From positions 1 through 64,000 of the forward strand of contig DASZME010000058.1 of assembly GCA_035551995.1 (NCBI GenBank): a DNA stretch of 64,000 nt. The letters run 5' to 3'. The translations under genes were made by a program, and so were the position numbers. This DNA comes from RYN-428 sp035551995. Lineage in GTDB: Bacteria; Planctomycetota; Phycisphaerae; Tepidisphaerales; Tepidisphaeraceae. Below, piece by piece: positions 43,064-51,279 of the stretch. The notes below the pieces were generated by a model. It had not been told where the DNA came from. It made no database searches and saw only the letters and a program-made list of their open reading frames with translations. Numbering within the stretch: the stretch's first letter is position 1; every line of letters starts with the position of its first letter.

Positions 43064-43108
43064 AGCCGGACCTTAAAGGAGAAGGAGCCTTTGAGGTCCG
43101 GCTCATTT
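43064..43108 (+). terminator. Rho-independent terminator of the small LEPR operon
   Basis: A 16-bp stem with one mismatch (AGCCGGACCTTAAAGG at 43064-43079 against 43088-43103) with an 8-base loop is followed by CATTTTT. It ends the transcript of the two small LEPR genes, 125 bases after the second stop codon. Confidence 0.85.
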
Positions 43109-43238
43109 TTCGCGCGCGCTTGCAAACGACGATCGAAACGCCGGCGCGATACGTCGCGGTTTTTTGGCCCAACCCGCGCCCCGGCCCATTGCGGCTTTGA
43201 CGCTCGCGGCGGAGAATGGCTTCATCTCAGGAGCCATG

Positions 43239-45857
43239 ATGCGTCTGCGTGTGCGGATTATCGCGGTGATGTTCTCGAGCCTTGGCCTTGCTCCCGCGCG
43301 CGGCGCCCCGGCGACCCAGCCGGTTAAAGAAGCCATCGTCGGGCTGGGCGATCGCGACCCGGCGGTGCGCGATCGTGCCGAAAAGTATCTTCGCGACGCC
43401 GGCGACGCCGCCCACCCGGCGCTGCAAGCCGCCGCGCGCGATCCCGATTCGGAAACCGCCGTTCGCGCCCGCGCCATTCTTCGCCTGACCGCGATCCCCG
43501 CCCCGCCGATTTCAACCCACGACGACGCGGCCGAGCCGTCCATCATTCGCTATCGCGCGTCGGCGCCAGCCGCCAAACGGGATACGATTTCCAACATGTC
43601 GTCCATGCTCGGCGGCGTACGGGCGCTGGCGGAACTCTGGCTGCTGGAAACCGACCCGGAATTACGCGCCGCCATCTTTCAGGAATTACGGCAACGCCCC
43701 GCCGAGGCGGCAAGCGCGTTGCTGTCGGCGGGAAACGTCGCGTCGGCGGAACTGCTTTTGCAGTCGGCGGTGGATAAGAAGGAGCCGGGCGCGATCTCCT
43801 CGTACGTCGCATATTGCCTGTGCCGCCGGACGCTGGACGATGCGATTCGCCGCTGGTCGGCGCGCGGCGCGCACGATCCGGCCGACGCGTGGGCCGAGGA
43901 AGTTTTATCGGCACTGTATCGGGCCAAGGGAGACGCCGCGTCCGCGCTGCGATATGCGCAGGCCAGCGATGACCGCCTGTTCATTCGTCAAACGCGCCTT
44001 TGGTCGGGCGACTGGGCGCCGCTCGCCGCCGACGTTCGCAACGACCACGCCGGGGCGCAGAACTGGGGAAGCCTTTCTTTTCTGGCGGCATTGGACGTGG
44101 CGGCCAATGATTCCAAATCGCTCGATATCGACCTGGCGGCGCTAAAAGCGCTGGCGCCGGCGCAGGCGTCGGTCCACCTGGTTTCCAACGTGCTGACGCT
44201 GGCTGGAAAGCCGGACGAAGGGGCGGCGTTTTGCGTGTCGTCGCGCGAGTATGCGGCCGCTTACGAGCAATTCATGGCGCGCGACCGCTTCGACGAAGCC
44301 GCGGCGTTGCTTGCCGACCATGACGCCGACGCAAGCCCGGCGGCCGTCCTGTTGCGTTGCGCCGCCGCCAAACTCCTCGCCCGCAACGGCAAAATTTCGC
44401 AAGCGACGTCGCTGATCGAGCGCGTCGCCGCCGACATGGGCCCGCCGCACGCGGCCGGTCTTGATTTGGCGCTGGCCGAGGCCGAGCGAGAAGCGGGAAT
44501 GACCGAGCGGGCCTGGAAGCGTCTCGCCGACGGCGCCGAGCTGCTTTCGCGCGGCACGGCGCGATTTTCCTATGTCGCTTTTCCGCCCCGGGGCGATACG
44601 GTCGATTGGAACGCGCTCTGGTATGCCGCTCAAATTCAAAACCCGAATCGGCCTCGAACGCCGCGGCAGGTTTTCGATCGCATTCGCCGCGCATACGACC
44701 GTTCGATGCCGATCGAAGAATTGATGATGGCCATCGACGGCGTGGATCTGTCGTCCACCGCGTATCGTCCATACGTCGGACTGGCGTGGGAAGCCGCCCA
44801 GCGAATGATTGAAGCGGGGAACGAGGCCGAGGGAATCAAGTTCGCCGAGCAATGCGCCGCGCAGTCGCCGGACGGCGAGCTCTACGTCGACCTTGGCGAT
44901 CGCGCCGCCTTGAGCGGCGACTGGGCCGGCGCCGCCTCGCGATATGCCGCCGCGTGGCACAAGGACCCATCGCAGCCGTTGCCGTTGTATCTGAACGGAT
45001 TGGCCCTGCTCCGATGCGGCCAGGCCACCGACGGGCGCGAGCTGATTTTATTGGCCCGCCTGCTTCCGCTCGGAAACGATTACCTGCGCGAAGAACTCAT
45101 GCGCGGGCTTGCCCTGCGCGGTTTCGACGACGCCGCCGCCGCCGAAGCCAATATCCTGATCCTCACCGGCCAGTTCCTTTCGCGGCCGGTGGACATCGCC
45201 CTGCGCATCGCCGCCGGGCGCGACGGCGAGCATGGCCAGTTCGCCGCGGCCGCCGGGTTGTTGCAACGGTCGGTCCTCAACTTCACGGCCGGCGCCCTGG
45301 CCTTCCCCGAGCCGTCGATGAATCTTTATCTGGCCGCTTCGGTCTCGCGCGCCCGCGCCCGTGACCTTCTCGCCCACGGCCAATGGGAGGCCGCCCGGCG
45401 ACAAGTCAAGGCATGCTACGACCTTCTGCCCGGCGATATTGAAGTCGCGATCGATCTGGTTCCCGACCTGGAAAAGCTCGGGAAAAAAAATGAGGCCGAC
45501 GCGCTGTTCGCCGAGTGTTACGAAAAACAGCAAAAGTTATGCATCCGGTTTCCCGATTCGGCCAACCAGCACAACCAGATCGCCTGGCTTGCAGCCAAGT
45601 GCGACCGCCAATTAGACGCGGCCCTCGAGCACGCCCGGCGGGCGGTGGAATTGATGCCCAAGCGGACGTCTTACATCGATACGCTGGCCGAGGTTTACTT
45701 CATGCGCGGCCAATACGACGAGGCGATCGTCGAGATGAAAAAATGCGTGGCGATCGAGCCAATGGTCTGGCGGCATCGGAGACAGATCGAGCGGTTTGAA
45801 GCCAAGAAAGCGGCGCCGAACCAACCCGCCAAGGCGACGCCGTCAAGTTTGGAATGA
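43239..45857 (+). CDS. Exported TPR/HEAT-like repeat protein
   Basis: A protein of 872 residues from the ATG at 43239 (AGGAG 5 bases upstream; an ATG one codon earlier has too short a spacing). Residues 1-23 are a signal peptide ending ARGAPA. An N-terminal HEAT-like helical region (DRDPAVRDRAEKYLRDAG) is followed by long arrays of TPR-like helix pairs, clearest near the C-terminus (DAALEHARRAVELMPKRTSYIDTLAEVYFMRGQYDEAIVEMKKCVAIEP). Such periplasmic TPR proteins serve as assembly scaffolds. It lies directly after the LEPR-type genes, but behind their terminator. Confidence 0.85.
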   Translation: MRLRVRIIAVMFSSLGLAPARGAPATQPVKEAIVGLGDRDPAVRDRAEKYLRDAGDAAHPALQAAARDPDSETAVRARAILRLTAIPAPPISTHDDAAEPSIIRYRASAPAAKRDTISNMSSMLGGVRALAELWLLETDPELRAAIFQELRQRPAEAASALLSAGNVASAELLLQSAVDKKEPGAISSYVAYCLCRRTLDDAIRRWSARGAHDPADAWAEEVLSALYRAKGDAASALRYAQASDDRLFIRQTRLWSGDWAPLAADVRNDHAGAQNWGSLSFLAALDVAANDSKSLDIDLAALKALAPAQASVHLVSNVLTLAGKPDEGAAFCVSSREYAAAYEQFMARDRFDEAAALLADHDADASPAAVLLRCAAAKLLARNGKISQATSLIERVAADMGPPHAAGLDLALAEAEREAGMTERAWKRLADGAELLSRGTARFSYVAFPPRGDTVDWNALWYAAQIQNPNRPRTPRQVFDRIRRAYDRSMPIEELMMAIDGVDLSSTAYRPYVGLAWEAAQRMIEAGNEAEGIKFAEQCAAQSPDGELYVDLGDRAALSGDWAGAASRYAAAWHKDPSQPLPLYLNGLALLRCGQATDGRELILLARLLPLGNDYLREELMRGLALRGFDDAAAAEANILILTGQFLSRPVDIALRIAAGRDGEHGQFAAAAGLLQRSVLNFTAGALAFPEPSMNLYLAASVSRARARDLLAHGQWEAARRQVKACYDLLPGDIEVAIDLVPDLEKLGKKNEADALFAECYEKQQKLCIRFPDSANQHNQIAWLAAKCDRQLDAALEHARRAVELMPKRTSYIDTLAEVYFMRGQYDEAIVEMKKCVAIEPMVWRHRRQIERFEAKKAAPNQPAKATPSSLE

Positions 45858-45941
45858 GTCCGCCGAGCGACGCGGTTGTCGGCGGCGCCGGCCTGCCGCA
45901 GTATGTCACGCGGTCATAGAATGGCGACCGAATTTCAAGGG

Positions 45942-46544
45942 CTACCGTATCCCCACCTCAATCTGCACTACGTTCCTGGGCGAATCCGGCTCGTCCCATA
46001 CAAGATAATTTTCCCGCGTCTCTTCAGACGGAACCAACCCGCGCTCGATCATCTCCAGGATGAGCTTGTCGTAGGCCTTGTTGAGCAGTTTCAGCGGCCC
46101 GCGATACAGCAGCGTCGCGCAGCGAAACGCCGGGAGCGGGCGGACCTGAAAACCGGGCGGCGGAAGAGTGGGCGCGGCGCGCAACGGCATGCCGATCTCC
46201 AGATCGAACGGCACGGCCGGGTCTTCCGATGGATCGTGATAGACCAGCAAAATGGAATCGGCCGGCGAGATTTGACCGGTGGCCGTCAGGCGTTTAAGCG
46301 ACGCGACGACCGGCGCGACCGCCGAAGCCTCGTCGTTAAAAGAGACACGCGCCGGCGAATACAGAAAAGCTTTGCCGCCGACGAATTGAACGTGCATGGC
46401 CGAGACACTGTAGGGCAGCGTGGCGGCCGACGGCGCCGGGGGAAGGTCAAACCCCGCGTCGGCGGCGCGGTTGTGAAGCTGGCAGCCCGACGCGGCAAAA
46501 GCCAGCGCGGCGAAAATCGGCAGGATCAAAAGGCGATGCGACAT
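45942..46544 (-). CDS. Lipoprotein with GyrI-like effector-binding domain
   Basis: A 200-residue protein with a lipoprotein signal (Cys21 in FAASGC). The mature part fits the GyrI-like/AraC effector-binding fold: ADSILLVYHDPSEDPAVPFDLEIGMPL, RCATLLYRGPLKLLNKAYDKLILEMIERGL, and the C-terminal ENYLVWDEPDSPRNVVQIEVGI. Similar domains (SOUL/AraC_E_bind) bind small hydrophobic ligands. Membrane-anchored versions of unknown role are known. It converges with the TPR gene and is divergent from the flavoprotein gene. Confidence 0.75.
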   Translation of the reverse strand: MSHRLLILPIFAALAFAASGCQLHNRAADAGFDLPPAPSAATLPYSVSAMHVQFVGGKAFLYSPARVSFNDEASAVAPVVASLKRLTATGQISPADSILLVYHDPSEDPAVPFDLEIGMPLRAAPTLPPPGFQVRPLPAFRCATLLYRGPLKLLNKAYDKLILEMIERGLVPSEETRENYLVWDEPDSPRNVVQIEVGIR

Positions 46545-46672
46545 AAAACGGCGCCTCCCCGCGGATGTCCCATAACGCGACCGGGCAAGAATACCCGGAC
46601 ACGCCCGGCAATTGAAGCGCGAATATTAGATGGCGTTGTAAAGCAATTCAACCGGTGCGATAAGATCGCGTC

Positions 46673-47977
46673 GTGAGCGATTCCTGTGACATCGCGATTG
46701 TCGGCGCCGGCGCGGCGGGAATGACGGCGGCCATTTTCGCCGCCGAGGCGGCACGCGCGGACGGGGGACCGGCGCCGCGCATTGTCCTGCTCGACGGCGC
46801 CAAATCCCCCGGCGCCAAAATACTGGTTTCCGGCGGCGGACGCTGCAATGTCACCCACGATCACATTTGCCCCGATGACTTCAACGGCCCAAAAAACATC
46901 GTCCGAAATGTCCTGGCGGCCTTTAACGAAAAAGCCGCCGAGCAATGGATGGAATCGATCGGCGTGCAGCTCAAACGTGAAGAAACGGGAAAGCTCTTCC
47001 CCGTCAGCGACAGCGCCCGCACCGTGCTGGCGTCGCTGCAACGGCGCCTTGCCGAACTGAACGTGCACACCCGGGCGGGATGCAAAGTGGTCGGCGTCGA
47101 TCCGACCTTTCACTTGGAATGCGAAGTTTCAACCGGGCCGTCATCGTCGCCCGATTCACGAGCCACCGCTGTATTGAGCGCCCGGCGGCTGATCCTCAGC
47201 ACCGGCGGCAAATCTCTGCCCAAGACCGGCAGCGACGGCGGCGGATGGAATCTCGCCCGCCGGCTCGGGCACTCGGTCACTGATACCTGGCCGGCCCTCG
47301 TGCCGCTCGTGCTGGACGATCGAATGTTTCATGCCGATGTGTCGGGCCTGTCGCATGATGCGGAACTCTCTACATTCGTCGAAGGGAGACTGAACGATCG
47401 CCGAACGGGAAGTCTCCTGTGGACGCATTTTGGAATCAGCGGCCCGCTGGCGATGGACGCCAGCCGGTTCTGGACGATCGCCAAAGGCCGGTCGCAGGCG
47501 GTTGAGATGCGTTGCAGCTTCGTGCCGGGCGAGGCGTTCGAGAAAGTCGAGGCGAAGCTTATTCGAATGGCTCAAGCCCGGCCGAAACAATCGATCGTCA
47601 AGGCGCTGTGCGAGTGGCTGCCCGAACGGCTTTCGGCCGCTCTGCTTGGGCATGCGGGGGCGGAGGCGGGCGAGGCGCTGGCCCAGTTGTCGCGCGACCG
47701 GCGCCGGCGGATCGTGCACGCGCTGACGGCGCTGCCGTTGCCGATCGCGAGAGATCGCGGCTGGAATTACGCGGAGGTAACCGCCGGCGGGGTTCCGCTC
47801 GACGAAGTGGATTTCCGCACGATGGCGTCGCGAAAAATGCCGGGGCTGTTTCTCGCCGGCGAAATTCTCGATTGCGACGGCAGGATCGGCGGATTCAATT
47901 TTCAATGGGCGTGGGCCACCGGATATCTCGCCGGTCGCGGGGCGGTGAAAGGGTTGGCCCAGAGCAACTTTCCCTGA
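46673..47977 (+). CDS. NAD(P)/FAD-dependent oxidoreductase, BaiN/HI0933 family
   Basis: A 434-residue flavoprotein starting at GTG. The dinucleotide motif DIAIVGAGAAGMTAAIFAAE is at the N-terminus, followed by KILVSGGGRCNVTH, the family signature. The second hallmark, ILSTGGKSLPKTGSDGGGWNLARRLGHS, is at about 165-200, and the C-terminal FLAGEILDCDGRIGGFNFQWAWATGYLAG closes the FAD site. HI0933 proteins are uncharacterised flavoproteins apart from BaiN, a bile-acid enzyme. The true substrate here is unknown. Confidence 0.92.
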   Translation: MSDSCDIAIVGAGAAGMTAAIFAAEAARADGGPAPRIVLLDGAKSPGAKILVSGGGRCNVTHDHICPDDFNGPKNIVRNVLAAFNEKAAEQWMESIGVQLKREETGKLFPVSDSARTVLASLQRRLAELNVHTRAGCKVVGVDPTFHLECEVSTGPSSSPDSRATAVLSARRLILSTGGKSLPKTGSDGGGWNLARRLGHSVTDTWPALVPLVLDDRMFHADVSGLSHDAELSTFVEGRLNDRRTGSLLWTHFGISGPLAMDASRFWTIAKGRSQAVEMRCSFVPGEAFEKVEAKLIRMAQARPKQSIVKALCEWLPERLSAALLGHAGAEAGEALAQLSRDRRRRIVHALTALPLPIARDRGWNYAEVTAGGVPLDEVDFRTMASRKMPGLFLAGEILDCDGRIGGFNFQWAWATGYLAGRGAVKGLAQSNFP

Positions 47978-48076
47978 AAGCGTCGCGATAACCGATCGCG
48001 CGGGCCGCTTTGTACTTGAATCGTCGAACGCATATCATTCGGCACGATCTTTTAAGGACCCCGTGGAGAAACGCTC

Positions 48077-48637
48077 ATGGAAACCATCATCACCGGCAAA
48101 GCCTATGTGCTTGCCGACAACCTCGATACCGACCAGATCATCCCGGCGAAATATCTGTCGTTTGATCCATCGCTTCCCGAAGAGCGCAAATACTTCGGCA
48201 TGTATGCGATGAGCAGCGTTCCGGAAGGACAGCGTGGATTGCCGCAGGGGAATATTCCGTTTGTTCGCGAAAACGAGTTCAAGAGCGATTACACGATCGT
48301 CGTCGGCGGAAAAAACTTCGGCTCCGGGTCGAGTCGCGAACACGCCCCGCTGGCGATGGCCGAGGCGGGCGTGAAATGCGTGATCGCCGAGTTTTACGCG
48401 CGCATCTTCTTCCGCAACAGCGTCAACGGCGGCTACCTGGTTCCGCTGGAAAGCACCGAACGCCTGGTCGAAAAGATCCGCACCGGCGATGAGCTGGAAG
48501 TACACCTGCTCGACGGCTACGTCCTGAATAAAACGCAAAAGACCCGTCACGATTTGCGCCCGCTGGGCGATGTCTTGCCGATCATCGAAGCCGGCGGCGT
48601 GTTCAATTATGCCAAAGAGGCGGGGATGCTGAAGTAA
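48077..48637 (+). CDS. leuD: 3-isopropylmalate dehydratase small subunit-like protein
   Basis: A 186-residue protein with the LeuD/aconitase swivel-domain pattern: DNLDTDQIIPAKYL near the N-terminus, GGKNFGSGSSREHAPLAMAEAG, and EFYARIFFRNSVNGGYLVPL. The enzyme isomerises 2- and 3-isopropylmalate in leucine synthesis, or homologous substrates in related pathways. The large subunit (leuC) is not adjacent, which is not rare in this phylum. GAGAAA precedes the ATG. It is followed after 6 bases by upp, an unusual pairing. Confidence 0.88.
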   Translation: METIITGKAYVLADNLDTDQIIPAKYLSFDPSLPEERKYFGMYAMSSVPEGQRGLPQGNIPFVRENEFKSDYTIVVGGKNFGSGSSREHAPLAMAEAGVKCVIAEFYARIFFRNSVNGGYLVPLESTERLVEKIRTGDELEVHLLDGYVLNKTQKTRHDLRPLGDVLPIIEAGGVFNYAKEAGMLK

Positions 48638-48643
48638 CCCGTC

Positions 48644-49273
48644 ATGTCTTTCCGCAACGTCATCCTCCTCGATCATCCGGTCATCCAGACGAAGCTGACC
48701 GAGCTTCGGGATTTCAGCGCGGATCATCGCGAGTTCCGCGCGCTGCTCGATGAGATCGCGGCGTTGATGGTCTACGAAGTGACGCGGGATTGGCCGACCA
48801 AAACGCGGCCGGTGCAAACGCCGCTGGAGCGGATGACCGGAAATGTGCTGGCGCGCCAGGTGACGCTCGTGCCAATTCTGCGGGCGGGGCTGGGCATGGC
48901 CAACGGCGTGTTGCGGCTGCTTCCGTCGGCGCGGGTGGGCCACCTTGGCGTCTATCGCGACGAGAAGACGCTGGAGCCGGTGTCGTATTATCAGAAATTG
49001 CCGCCGGACATCGCGTCAACCGAGGTGCTGCTGATCGACCCGATGCTCGCCACCGGTGGAAGCGGATCGGCCGCGGCGACGTTCTTAAAGGCAGCGGGCG
49101 TGAGCAGCATGAAATTCGTCTGCATCGTCGCGGCGCCGGAAGGGATCGAAAATTTTCACCGGCGCCATCCGGAAGTGCCCATTTATTGCGCGGCCATCGA
49201 TCGAGAGCTCAATGAAAATGGCTTCATTCTTCCGGGGCTTGGCGACGCGGGAGATCGAGCGTTTGGGACGTGA
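48644..49273 (+). CDS. upp: Uracil phosphoribosyltransferase
   Basis: A 209-residue enzyme converting uracil and PRPP to UMP. The PRPP-binding loop is DPMLATGGSGSAAATFLK, the N-terminal hallmark is LILRAGLGMANGVLRLLPSA-like (here VPILRAGLGM), and the C-terminal uracil-binding segment is GFILPGLGDAGDRAFGT. It follows leuD by 6 bases and probably shares its transcript. It converges with the SecA2-like gene. Confidence 0.96.
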   Translation: MSFRNVILLDHPVIQTKLTELRDFSADHREFRALLDEIAALMVYEVTRDWPTKTRPVQTPLERMTGNVLARQVTLVPILRAGLGMANGVLRLLPSARVGHLGVYRDEKTLEPVSYYQKLPPDIASTEVLLIDPMLATGGSGSAAATFLKAAGVSSMKFVCIVAAPEGIENFHRRHPEVPIYCAAIDRELNENGFILPGLGDAGDRAFGT

Positions 49274-49305
49274 AAATAGTTGTCCCTCATCTTTACTCGG
49301 GATGA

Positions 49306-51243
49306 TCAGAACGGCAAACTCTGATCCATCCAATCGTCGCTCTTGAGCACCTGTTTACGATTGAAACGGGCGAGCTTTTCGGCGCGGGCCTGGGCCATGT
49401 CGATCAGACGGCGGGCGCCGATGGCGCGCCATCCTTTTCTGAGCTTGGCGGCGTGACGAAGGAACAGATCGTCGTCGGCGCTGGCGTAAAGCTGGGCCGA
49501 TCCGGGGTCGCCCTGGCGAGCGGCGCGGCCGAAAAGCTGGCGGTCGACGCGGAAACTGCCGTGCGGCTCGGTGGAGATCACATGCAGTCCGCCGATGTCG
49601 GCGACGCCCTTGGCCAGCTTGATGTCGGTGCCGCGGCCAGCCATGTTCGTGGCGACGGTGATCTGATTATGCTGGCCGGCCTGTGCGACGATCTCGGCTT
49701 CGCCCTTGGTCTGACTGGCGTTGAGCACCCGATGCGGCAGCCCCTTTTCGGTCAGGCGCTTGCTCACCTCTTCGGAGGCCAAAACGCTTCTGGTGCCGAT
49801 GAGGACCGGCGCGCTGGTGGCGTGGATTTTGGCTACTTCGTCGACGACCGCGTTGTATTTTTTGTCGGCGGTATCGAACATCCGAAGCGGAAGCTGCTTG
49901 CGGATGCACGGACGGTTGGTCGGAATACGAACGACCGGACGCTGGTAGATTTGCCAGAGTTCGGAGCCGGCTTCCCACGCCGTTCCGGTCATGCCGCCCA
50001 TGATCGGGTACTGGCGGAAGAAACGCTGGAAGCTCAGGCGGGCGAGGTTCTCCTTGTCGGCGGTGACCTTGACCGCTTCCTTCACCTCGATCGCCTGATG
50101 CAGGCCATGCCGCCACGAACGGTCGGCCATCACGCGGCCGGTAAATTCGTCGATGATCTGAACTTTGCCGTCGTCACCGACAAGGTATTGCTCGTCGCGG
50201 ACGAAGCAATAGCGGCCGGTGAGAGCCTGCGTGACCAATTCCTCGCGGCGGCGCTTGCCCTTCCAGAAATTTTCGCCGTGACAGAGCTCTTCAAGACGAT
50301 CCTGCCCGCGGGCGGTGAGATCGACGCTGCGGACGGTCCGGTCGATCGTAAAATCGCGGTTGTATTCCAGCTTCTGCGCCAACTCGTCGGCGGCACGATA
50401 GAACGTCGCGTTCGGCTCGTCCTGCGGCGAGTTGGAAATGATCAGCGGTGTGACGGCTTCGTCGATGAGCAAGCTGTCGGCTTCGTCGACGATCGCGCGG
50501 AACAATCCCGGCACCATCAATTTTTGAGGGGCGCCGCCGCTCATCATCAAGCCCAGCGCGGTTTGAGTGCTTGTGCGAAGATTGCCCAGGGCGATCTGGT
50601 CGCGGAGAAAATCGGCGACCAACTCCTTGCTGGTGGCGTAGACGACGTTGCGGCGGTAATGGTCGATGCGCTCCTGGGGGGTGGTTTCGTGGATGACGTG
50701 GCCGGCTTTGAGACCGCACATCTCGTAGATCGGGCTCATTTCCTCGGCGTCGCGCTGCACGAGATAATCGTTGACGGTGATGATATGTACCGGCCGCCCG
50801 GCCCATCCCCACAAGGACGCGGCAAGGGCGGCGGTGAGGGTTTTGCCTTCGCCGGTGGCCATTTCGGCGATGGCGCCTTCGCACATGGCCAGCGCGCCCA
50901 TCAGCTGCACCGGAAACGGCCGCATGCCGACCGCGCGGAAGGCCGCTTCCCGAATGACCGCCATCGCGTAGTCGAGCGAAGGACCGACAAGGCGATTGAC
51001 GCGAGCCAGCGCCCGCATGTCCGCCACTTTCTCTTGAAACTGTGAAGCGTTTAAGTGACGAACTTCCGGCTCGAGCAATTCGATCCTCGCCGCCTGCGCC
51101 TTGAGGCGCGATAGCACGGGCCGGCGGTTCTTGAAGTAACCAATGATGCCGTTGGCGGCCAAATCGAGGCCCTTGAGTTCCATCGCCTTGACGCGCCGAG
51201 CGTCAAAGATGGACCAGAGTTCGTTGGAGGCGAATTGAGTCAT
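49306..51243 (-). CDS. SecA2-like accessory preprotein translocase ATPase
   Basis: About 645 residues, much shorter than housekeeping SecA (about 900). Walker A is AEMATGEGKT, followed by VDEADSLLIDEAVTPLIIS (DEAD box), the GMTGTA motif, and the second helicase half with TNMAGRGTDIKL and GRAARQGDPGSAQ. The preprotein cross-linking domain is retained, but the C-terminal zinc-binding tail is absent and the scaffold region is short. These are traits of SecA2-type or specialised SecA proteins. It is the last gene of an operon with M50/HlyD-type membrane proteins, which suggests a dedicated export role. The ATG at 51243 is preferred over TTG at 51276. Confidence 0.9.
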   Translation of the reverse strand: MTQFASNELWSIFDARRVKAMELKGLDLAANGIIGYFKNRRPVLSRLKAQAARIELLEPEVRHLNASQFQEKVADMRALARVNRLVGPSLDYAMAVIREAAFRAVGMRPFPVQLMGALAMCEGAIAEMATGEGKTLTAALAASLWGWAGRPVHIITVNDYLVQRDAEEMSPIYEMCGLKAGHVIHETTPQERIDHYRRNVVYATSKELVADFLRDQIALGNLRTSTQTALGLMMSGGAPQKLMVPGLFRAIVDEADSLLIDEAVTPLIISNSPQDEPNATFYRAADELAQKLEYNRDFTIDRTVRSVDLTARGQDRLEELCHGENFWKGKRRREELVTQALTGRYCFVRDEQYLVGDDGKVQIIDEFTGRVMADRSWRHGLHQAIEVKEAVKVTADKENLARLSFQRFFRQYPIMGGMTGTAWEAGSELWQIYQRPVVRIPTNRPCIRKQLPLRMFDTADKKYNAVVDEVAKIHATSAPVLIGTRSVLASEEVSKRLTEKGLPHRVLNASQTKGEAEIVAQAGQHNQITVATNMAGRGTDIKLAKGVADIGGLHVISTEPHGSFRVDRQLFGRAARQGDPGSAQLYASADDDLFLRHAAKLRKGWRAIGARRLIDMAQARAEKLARFNRKQVLKSDDWMDQSLPF

Positions 51244-51279
51244 GGGATGAAGTCCGAAAACGGATTGCCGCGTCAACGA

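Noticed and set aside
49453..51045. Long plus-strand frame of 530 codons
   Set aside because: Antisense to the SecA2-like gene; open only because of codon bias.
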